5,962 nucleotides of DNA from Candidatus Omnitrophota bacterium (GTDB lineage: Bacteria; Hinthialibacterota; Hinthialibacteria; Hinthialibacterales; JAKPRU01): assembly GCA_029557025.1 (NCBI GenBank), contig JAKPRU010001176.1, forward strand, positions 1-5,962. Direction: 5' to 3'. The position numbers and the translations under genes are program-made. Below are positions 1 to 4,842 of this stretch, piece after piece. Numbering within the stretch: position 1 is the stretch's first letter; each line of letters begins with the position of its first letter. The notes under the pieces were generated by a model, which ran no database searches, was not told the DNA's origin, and was given only the letters and a program-made list of their open reading frames with translations.

Positions 1-87
1 CCCGACATCGACGGCGGGCTGATCGGCGGTGCAAGTTTGAAGGTGGACTCTTTTGTGGGTATCATTCGAAACAGCGGCGCGTTGTGA
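1..87 (+). CDS. tpiA: Triosephosphate isomerase, C-terminal end (partial)
   Basis: Frame 1 is open from the first base to TGA at 85-87 and encodes 28 residues beginning PDIDGGLIGGASLKVDSF. This is the conserved C-terminal end of triosephosphate isomerase: the (D)GxLxGGASL segment is the phosphate-binding part of strand 8 and helix 8 of the TIM barrel, followed by the short final helix. The enzyme interconverts dihydroxyacetone phosphate and glyceraldehyde 3-phosphate in cytosolic glycolysis. The catalytic Lys, His and Glu lie upstream of the window. secG often follows tpiA in bacteria, but it is not seen here; the next gene is an M48 protease. No clear terminator follows the stop, so read-through into the next gene is possible. 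The family call is firm despite the short length. Confidence 0.9.
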   Translation, partial: PDIDGGLIGGASLKVDSFVGIIRNSGAL

Positions 88-291
88 GGTCTTGCGATCA
101 CGCCGTAGAGAATGCCGATCTCAAGAAAATGGACCCGGTCATTTGCATGGAGAATTCTCCTCCGAAAGAGAAATTGCCCCGCGTGGAGATGTCGGTAGCG
201 AAGGCCACACGAAGGGTATTGAAACCGGGTCACCGGTCGAAATAGAAAAAGATCGATAGATTGTAAAGAAAGAAGAAAAGGAGGTTCCCAC
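88..291 (+). other. Intergenic leader between tpiA and the M48 gene
   Basis: This stretch of about 200 bases has no convincing gene. It contains a perfect 12-base palindrome GGAGAATTCTCC (149-160) and a small inverted repeat ACCGG-GTCA-CCGGT (224-237), neither followed by a T-run. A weak promoter-like pair, TTGAAA (219-224) and TAGAAA (243-248) with an 18-base spacer, could drive the protease gene, but the match is only moderate. The region ends with an A/G-rich segment carrying the ribosome binding site. Confidence 0.5.
278..285 (+). promoter_or_regulatory. Strong Shine-Dalgarno site fixing a GTG start
   Basis: AAGGAGGT lies 6-7 bases before the GTG at 292. It is a near-perfect anti-16S match in an A-rich stretch. 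It makes GTG the credible start of the M48 gene and predicts efficient translation. Confidence 0.85.
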
Positions 292-1143
292 GTGAACACC
301 CAGTTCCTGTCTTTCAGCAACCCGAGTTTCAACGCGGTCAGAATCGCTCGGAGACACTTTGCGATTTGCCTGATTGGTGTCGCGGTTTTGTCTTTCTCCT
401 CCTGTGCCGGAATGGAGGGTGGCGGCGGTGGATTCAACCTGATCTCGGAAAGCGAGGAGAGGCAACTGGGTACGGAACTCTCCCAAGAGATCGCCAAACA
501 GTGCGAATTGGTTGAGGATGCTGTTGTTGTGGGATATATCCGGGATATCGGATTCCGCCTGATAGCGGTTTCAGCAAAACCGGATTACAGTTACCAGTTT
601 CATGTATTGAAAAAGGATGAAGTGAATGCCTTCGCCATTGCAGGCGGCCATCTGTATGTTCAAACCGGGCTGATTCTTGCCGCCGATAACGAGGCGCAGC
701 TGGCGGGGGTGATGGCCCATGAGTTGGGACATGTCGAGAATCGGCATGTAACACAGCAGATGTCGCGTCAATACGGGATATCGTTGCTTACCTCGGTACT
801 GCTCGGCAATAATCCGTCGCAGACCAAACAGATCGTCGCCGGCCTTCTGGGCAACGCAACAATTATGAAATACAGCCGGGATGCCGAGCGAGAAGCAGAC
901 TGGACTGCTGTGCACTTGATGTACCGAGCGGGATACGATCCTATGGCATTGGCTGATTTCTTCCGAAAACTGAAAGCGGACGAAGAGCGCAGCCCGGGTC
1001 CGTTGGAAAGCCTTTTCCTCAGTCACCCCATGACCGATGACCGGATTGCCGCTGTGGAGGCGGAAATCAAGAAGTTGGCTCCCAAAGCTCCCACGCTGAC
1101 AGACAACAGCGAGTTCCTCCGTGTTCAAGCCCGCCTGAAATAA
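292..1143 (+). CDS. M48 family zinc metalloprotease, predicted lipoprotein
   Basis: This 283-residue protein is a probable envelope protease of the M48 family (BepA/LoiP/YggG-like), expected to degrade or process misfolded outer-membrane or periplasmic proteins. Residues 1-38 look like a lipoprotein signal: basic residues at 17-21, a hydrophobic core at 22-35, and Cys38 in a somewhat atypical lipobox FSSC. No Asp follows the Cys, which favours the outer membrane in Gram-negatives. A Gly-rich linker (42-47) leads into the peptidase domain. HELGH at 143-147 supplies the two zinc His and the catalytic Glu. The third ligand is Glu199 in SRDAEREAD (ExxxD, with Asp203). SHPMTDDRI (244-252) is the conserved SHP..dRi motif; its His corresponds to the residue reported in E. 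coli BepA as an autoinhibitory switch. No TPR domain follows, unlike BepA, so it is the short form. GTG start chosen for the strong ribosome binding site. The gene is convergent with the aminomutase gene and has no evident functional tie to it. Confidence 0.92.
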   Translation: MNTQFLSFSNPSFNAVRIARRHFAICLIGVAVLSFSSCAGMEGGGGGFNLISESEERQLGTELSQEIAKQCELVEDAVVVGYIRDIGFRLIAVSAKPDYSYQFHVLKKDEVNAFAIAGGHLYVQTGLILAADNEAQLAGVMAHELGHVENRHVTQQMSRQYGISLLTSVLLGNNPSQTKQIVAGLLGNATIMKYSRDAEREADWTAVHLMYRAGYDPMALADFFRKLKADEERSPGPLESLFLSHPMTDDRIAAVEAEIKKLAPKAPTLTDNSEFLRVQARLK

Positions 1144-1239
1144 GGAGCGCCCGATCCGGATTCCTCTTCGCACCGCAGACCCGGCTCGAAAACGCGGAGT
1201 TGAATCATCGGGGTGAGTATGAATGTCTTATGGAATTGG

Positions 1240-1257
1240 CCCCCGGTGTTCCGGGGG
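1240..1257. terminator. GC hairpin between convergent genes, candidate bidirectional terminator
   Basis: CCCCCGG-TGTT-CCGGGGG is a perfect 7-base-pair stem with a 4-base loop, lying 96 bases after the M48 stop and 38 bases after the aminomutase stop on the other strand. On the plus strand it is followed by ATTGCTGTCTTT, which is only moderately T-rich. On the minus strand no T-run follows. Position and stability suggest a terminator serving one or both genes, but it lacks a canonical U-tract. Confidence 0.5.
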
Positions 1258-1295
1258 ATTGCTGTCTTTGCCGGTCGCATCCGTAAAGTAACCGC

Positions 1296-3092
1296 TCAGA
1301 AATAGTACCAAATTGTCTGATAGTCCGCGGGATCTTCCCCGATTTCGCGAAGGCGGTTTAGATAATCGAGAATGGGAATATCATCCCCGACATACGTATT
1401 TTGCGGGGCAATGTTTTTCTCCCACGGATGAAACTCGTAAACCCTTGCCCCATTGGGACGAATCGAGAGGAGATCATGGTGCTGGTGGGCGCGCAGGTAG
1501 TTTTTTCCCAAGCTGGGGACATTGAAAACGGCTTCATCGGTGCGTTCCAACCCAGGAAGCATACGGGCTTCCTCTTTCTGCTCCTGCAGGAGCCGCGCAA
1601 TCGGGACACGGTACGCTTTTGTCTCTTCTTTGCCTTTCGTGTTGAATGTGTAATACGGATCGATCCCTACCAGGCGTAACAGTCTACGCAGCAATGCCGC
1701 CTCAAACCGGCGGGAAACATAAAACGTATAAACCAGTTGGTTATATACCGCTATCCCTTCGCGTCGAAGGCGATCCGCCGCATTTACCATGTCCGGTGTA
1801 ATTTCGTACGGATGTTCTACATGAGTCACAACGGCAATCTCTCTCCGCCCTGGCACACGAAGAGAACCGAGTAGCTGCACCAGCCGGTCAGTAAATCTCA
1901 TCGGCAGGGTAACTAGTGTCCGTGTCCCGATTCGAATTCGCTCGATCGAGGGGATCGCGGCGACTTTCCGAAGGATATCGCCCAGAATGTCGTCGTCGAG
2001 AGTCAGGGGATCCCCGCCGGTAACCAATACCTCACGAACGATCGGATGATCTCGAATCCACGCGACGGCTGCATCGATCCGCTCCATCGAGGCAAGTGCC
2101 TCTTCCGAGAGAACATCCGTGATTTCCCAGTTTCTCTGACAGTACACACAAATCTGCGGGCAGGTGTTATAGGGTTTAAAAATTACGATCCCCGGGTATC
2201 TCCGGGTAATGAGGTCGATGGGCGAGGTGTCATGCTCCCGCATGAAATCGAGATCACATTCCTCGCTTGCACGGTATTGTTTCATGTGCTCTATGTAGTC
2301 AAAGTTCGGAATCACCTGCGCGCGGATCGCCCGGTCCCGGGGCGAGGGATAACAATCTATTAACGAAAGATAATATGGAGTAATGCCCACCGGGATTCCG
2401 GACTCTCTCGCAGACCGGATACACTCCAGATCCTCTTCCGTTACATGTACAAGAGAAAGAATCGGATGAACATCCCGAATGATATGCTTCAAGTGCCAGC
2501 GCCAATCATTCCACTCCTCGATGGAAGCGCCGAATTGCCTGCAGATCCTCTCGCGCAGAATAAGACGTTCTGCGATAATCTCTGTCTGCAATCCATACGT
2601 GTACCGTTGCATCCTCTCTTCTACACGCCTGCCGAGCCGATCCAATTCGTCGGATCGTGCCAAGGCGGCACATCGTCCCGTAAGCGTCCGGCTGATATTC
2701 AGATAATTGGGCATTTCCAAGGTTTCTCGCGTTTTCAGTCCCATAATAATGTGCAGGAGATCCGCAAAAAAACCCGGCTGAAGATCCGGGCGAGGATTCC
2801 CTTTCCCAAGATCAAAAAACACTTTGGCAACACTGAATCCGGCAAGCCTGTCTGACCGCGCATTGAGGAGAGAACGCATTGCACGCGCACAATCCCGCAC
2901 ACGGATAACCTTGCCTTCCCACTCCTCGATGTCTTCGCGAAACATGTCGTATTGATAACGACTAACTTGCTCAAATATCCGCTCGCGAGCAACTTCCACA
3001 TTGCTCGCGGACTCCCCAATCGCCAGGAACTCCGCAGCCGCTTCGCGAAAGTTCTCTTCCGTATATTCAGCCGTTTGATTCGGAAGCCTCAT
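1296..3092 (-). CDS. KamA-family radical SAM 2,3-aminomutase, glutamate-type candidate
   Basis: The product (598 residues) belongs to the lysine 2,3-aminomutase (KamA) family, PLP- and SAM-dependent enzymes that move an amino group from C2 to C3 to give beta-amino acids. The family core begins near residue 190 (WNDWRW, 194-199) and continues with ITPYYLSLID (237-246), identical to lysine aminomutase as I recall it. The [4Fe-4S] motif CPQICVYC has Cys311, Cys315 and Cys318. Arg320 matches the carboxylate-binding Arg134 of the clostridial enzyme. GGDP lies at 359-362 and THVEHP at 441-446. The PLP lysine is Lys530 in NVPSLGKN. The two aspartates that bind the lysine side chain (Asp293, Asp330) align with Lys486 and Asn524, pointing to an acidic substrate such as glutamate. 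There is no Cys after 318, so the C-terminal zinc site is absent. Residues 1-185 form an unassigned extension. The start is ATG at 3092 because AGGAGG sits 8 bases upstream; an in-frame ATG at 3146 has a poor site. Family call firm; substrate inferred. Confidence 0.9.
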   Translation of the reverse strand: MRLPNQTAEYTEENFREAAAEFLAIGESASNVEVARERIFEQVSRYQYDMFREDIEEWEGKVIRVRDCARAMRSLLNARSDRLAGFSVAKVFFDLGKGNPRPDLQPGFFADLLHIIMGLKTRETLEMPNYLNISRTLTGRCAALARSDELDRLGRRVEERMQRYTYGLQTEIIAERLILRERICRQFGASIEEWNDWRWHLKHIIRDVHPILSLVHVTEEDLECIRSARESGIPVGITPYYLSLIDCYPSPRDRAIRAQVIPNFDYIEHMKQYRASEECDLDFMREHDTSPIDLITRRYPGIVIFKPYNTCPQICVYCQRNWEITDVLSEEALASMERIDAAVAWIRDHPIVREVLVTGGDPLTLDDDILGDILRKVAAIPSIERIRIGTRTLVTLPMRFTDRLVQLLGSLRVPGRREIAVVTHVEHPYEITPDMVNAADRLRREGIAVYNQLVYTFYVSRRFEAALLRRLLRLVGIDPYYTFNTKGKEETKAYRVPIARLLQEQKEEARMLPGLERTDEAVFNVPSLGKNYLRAHQHHDLLSIRPNGARVYEFHPWEKNIAPQNTYVGDDIPILDYLNRLREIGEDPADYQTIWYYF

Positions 3093-3100
3093 CCTGTCTT

Positions 3101-3106
3101 CCTCCT
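3101..3106 (-). promoter_or_regulatory. Shine-Dalgarno site deciding the aminomutase start
   Basis: On the minus strand AGGAGG is followed by 8 bases (AAGACAGG) and then ATG at 3092. The longer in-frame start at 3146 has only AAGAAGG ending 1 base before the ATG, which is badly spaced. This supports the 598-residue protein over the 616-residue version. Confidence 0.85.
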
Positions 3107-3114
3107 GACATCTT

Positions 3115-3143
3115 TTGACATACTTGCGCAATCCCCTTGTAAT
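3115..3143 (+). promoter_or_regulatory. Sigma70-like promoter match on the plus strand (weak call)
   Basis: TTGACA (3115-3120), a 17-base spacer and TGTAAT (3138-3143) match the bacterial consensus at 11 of 12 positions. The single mismatch falls on the most conserved base of the -10 box, the second-position A. If active it would transcribe away from the aminomutase gene, antisense to the upstream ATP-grasp gene. No gene lies in that direction, so it may be chance. Confidence 0.2.
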
Positions 3144-3155
3144 CATGCCTTCTTA

Positions 3156-3287
3156 TCAACCGACGGTCATTTCGATCAGGTTCCAGATCGGTGAAGGGCC
3201 GTTCACACCCAAGTTTATCGTCAGGCTGTCCCCGCAACCTGTAGATCGGCGGGAAGCGCAGTTCACCGCATTCCCGCCCCGTCGCAT
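3156..3287 (-). CDS. Possible 43-residue small protein between the ATP-grasp and aminomutase genes
   Basis: An ATG at 3287 opens a 43-codon frame ending in TGA at 3158-3156, 63 bases before the aminomutase start and in the same direction. The N-terminal half is basic with Cys10 and Cys18. The C-terminal half, ending GVNGPSPIWNLIEMTVG, reads like real protein, with mostly C or G third codon positions. Evidence against it: no good ribosome binding site (only AAAGGG about 15 bases upstream), no recognised family, and a long hairpin overlapping its first third. It could be a small partner or precursor peptide, a leader ORF, the remnant of a longer gene, or a chance frame. Confidence 0.22.
   Translation of the reverse strand: MRRGGNAVNCASRRSTGCGDSLTINLGVNGPSPIWNLIEMTVG
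3248..3278. repeat. Inverted repeat (hairpin) in the leader of the aminomutase gene
   Basis: The arms GGCGGGAAGCG (3248-3258) and CGC-A-TTCCCGCC (3267-3278) pair over 11 base pairs with one bulged A and an 8-base loop. No T-run follows on either strand, so it is not a standard intrinsic terminator. In a transcript from the upstream promoter candidate it would form a stable structure about 155 bases before the start codon. That would fit an RNA-stability, attenuation or protein-binding element. Function unknown. Confidence 0.5.
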
Positions 3288-3408
3288 GGTGAGAATTCCA
3301 ACCCTTTTATGACAGACCCCCCTATCCCTTACAGATATTGTTATTGTGCAACGTTATCCCACTAACCAGGCATTACCGATTCTCGCAGGGCCTACTACCG
3401 TACGACTT

Positions 3409-3436
3409 ATTATATCGCAAAACCCGAGCAACTCAA
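3409..3436 (-). promoter_or_regulatory. Candidate sigma70 promoter for the aminomutase gene
   Basis: On the minus strand TTGAGT (3436-3431), a 16-base spacer and a perfect TATAAT (3414-3409) form a plausible promoter at the very end of the upstream ATP-grasp gene. The predicted start of transcription is near 3402, giving a 5' leader of about 310 bases. The -35 box matches only 4 of 6 positions. It would let the aminomutase gene be expressed separately from the ligase genes. Confidence 0.4.
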
Positions 3437-4842
3437 GATATCCGATCGGCCGCTGCAAGACCACCAGGACGCGCGTTTGCTTCGAGGACCGTCCACCGGA
3501 GCGACTCCTCATACCGATCCCATATCGGTATCAAATCGAATGCGATCAACGACAGCCTGTCGGTGTCCGGCGTATTATCCTCCAGTGCCGCCACCGCGCG
3601 CCGCACAAGGGATTTAATTGATTCCATATCCACGACTCCTTCGGGAACGCGACAGATCTCAGCTTTTTCCACACACACCAGTTGTCTTCTGCCCTCACTG
3701 AGATAAAGAATGCTCGCTCCGCACCCCACTGACACCACATCAGATGACGCATCTCTCGCGACATACCAGCATCCCGAATAGAACCGGGATTCCGCACTTG
3801 TCTTGACTACATTCACACGAAGTACCGCTCTTTTCGGAACATCGTCGTGGTAGAGATTTACGTTACCGCATTCTTCACGAATCAAGGCATCATGCCTCGG
3901 TTGAATATTCCCCGTGATGTGTCGCAACGGATGTTCAACCTGCTCGGACCTCAAAACAAACCGCCGCACGCGGTCTCCCTCCGTGGAATCGTCCGGCAAT
4001 ACATACACCGACGAAACCCGTTCCGCTACTTTCAGCAGCAAATGATATACCTGATCGCTCGTCCATTCCTTTGGCACAAACCAGTGAGCAGGTGTCGGAA
4101 TCCCGGCGCGCTCCCAACACCCATGTGCAAGATGTTTCCGATCCGCCCTTTCACTTACCCGGCCGGCCGGATTCAACAAAGTAATCCCGTTCTCCCGGGC
4201 TTCGAATGTCAGCTGACGATGAAAACGAATTTCCTCCTTGCGCGGCAAGTTTAGAACCACTGCCGAGTCAATCCGTACAGGACGCTCAAACCGAACAAGG
4301 CGCGACTTCCCATCCTTTCCTGCCAGGACGCCGCCGTAGACCGTTCCGTCACGTGGAATCCAATACGAACGCGGGACTGCAAGGACCCGCACATGAGGTC
4401 GCAAGACCCCGATGCGTCCCTCCTCCAACGCATGAACCGTCTGAGCGATGGAAAGAATTTCATTACCGGTAAGAATCGCCAGTACATCCCTCCCCCCTTT
4501 CCAGTCCTCAACCGATTGCCCGGTCCACACCTCCGGATCGACTCGAATCATCGGTAACCGAAATCGGCTAATCACACGTTCCCGAAACAGGTCCCTGATG
4601 GTATCCAGGTAAACCTTATCCTGTACCAACAATGAATCCCCATCCGTTAACCGAACGCGATTGTAGATGTTCTGCCGGATCGGCTCGTCATGCAGAACGG
4701 TGTCAACGGCATCCGCCAGAAGCCCAGAGTTCTCCGAAGCAGACAGACGATCCCAGCCATTCAACCCAAAACGCAATTCCAGCAAGGTCCGCAATAAAGC
4801 GTCCAGGAACAGACTGAACTCGTCCCTGGAGAATTCCTTCAT
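3433..4842 (-). CDS. ATP-grasp ligase-like protein
   Basis: This 469-residue protein has the layout of an ATP-grasp carboxylate-amine ligase, an enzyme that activates a carboxylate as an acyl phosphate and joins it to an amine. Residues 1-200 are unassigned and may be a pre-ATP-grasp or substrate region. NPAGRVSERADRKHLAHGCW (224-243), followed by ERAGIPTP (244-251), resembles the RimK/glutathione-synthetase segment that runs N-x-p-x-x-x-x-x-x-D-K into r-A-G-I-P-x-P. The C-terminal metal site is clear: AFDLIPI (434-440), then LEANARPGG (453-461), with Glu454 and Asn456 as expected magnesium ligands. The Gly-rich loop is unusual: VLPDDSTEGDRV (281-292) has Leu where most family members have the ATP-binding Lys. 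The ATG overlaps the upstream stop as ATGA (4839-4842), and the upstream sequence is a weak ribosome site, so translational coupling is likely. I do not recognise the exact subfamily or substrates. ATP-grasp assignment is by motif only. Confidence 0.75.
   Translation of the reverse strand: MKEFSRDEFSLFLDALLRTLLELRFGLNGWDRLSASENSGLLADAVDTVLHDEPIRQNIYNRVRLTDGDSLLVQDKVYLDTIRDLFRERVISRFRLPMIRVDPEVWTGQSVEDWKGGRDVLAILTGNEILSIAQTVHALEEGRIGVLRPHVRVLAVPRSYWIPRDGTVYGGVLAGKDGKSRLVRFERPVRIDSAVVLNLPRKEEIRFHRQLTFEARENGITLLNPAGRVSERADRKHLAHGCWERAGIPTPAHWFVPKEWTSDQVYHLLLKVAERVSSVYVLPDDSTEGDRVRRFVLRSEQVEHPLRHITGNIQPRHDALIREECGNVNLYHDDVPKRAVLRVNVVKTSAESRFYSGCWYVARDASSDVVSVGCGASILYLSEGRRQLVCVEKAEICRVPEGVVDMESIKSLVRRAVAALEDNTPDTDRLSLIAFDLIPIWDRYEESLRWTVLEANARPGGLAAADRIS

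Larger units (their letters stand above)
3093..3432 (-). other. 340-base gap before the aminomutase gene
   Basis: The two flanking genes point the same way, yet 340 bases separate them, whereas the upstream pair overlaps by 4 bases. The gap holds a candidate promoter at its upstream edge, an 11-base-pair hairpin, a possible 43-codon ORF, the ribosome binding site of the aminomutase gene and a promoter-like sequence on the opposite strand. No ORF of gene length is convincing on either strand. I did not recognise a known riboswitch class. Confidence 0.6.

Noticed and set aside
149..160. Perfect 12-base palindrome GGAGAATTCTCC
   Set aside because: Too short and without a T-run for a terminator. 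No second copy or adjacent promoter supports an operator.
129..245. 38-codon plus-strand ORF in the tpiA to M48 gap, beginning MDPVICMENS
   Set aside because: No usable ribosome binding site, no recognisable motif and a composition like random sequence. It is short enough to arise by chance.
53..259. 68-codon plus-strand frame overlapping the end of tpiA
   Set aside because: It runs out of frame over the clear TpiA C-terminus and its translation has no protein-like features. It is treated as a chance frame.
571..1173. 200-codon minus-strand ORF opposite the M48 gene
   Set aside because: It is the antisense shadow of a gene with an intact HEXXH motif and strong ribosome binding site. Its translation has no recognisable motif.
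2445..2855. 136-codon plus-strand ORF within the aminomutase gene
   Set aside because: It lies opposite a well-supported coding region and its translation shows no domain. It is a shadow.
3338..3706. 122-codon plus-strand ORF spanning the gap and the end of the ATP-grasp gene
   Set aside because: Most of it is antisense to the conserved ATP-grasp C-terminus. It is Arg/Ser/Thr-rich and low in complexity, as expected of a shadow.
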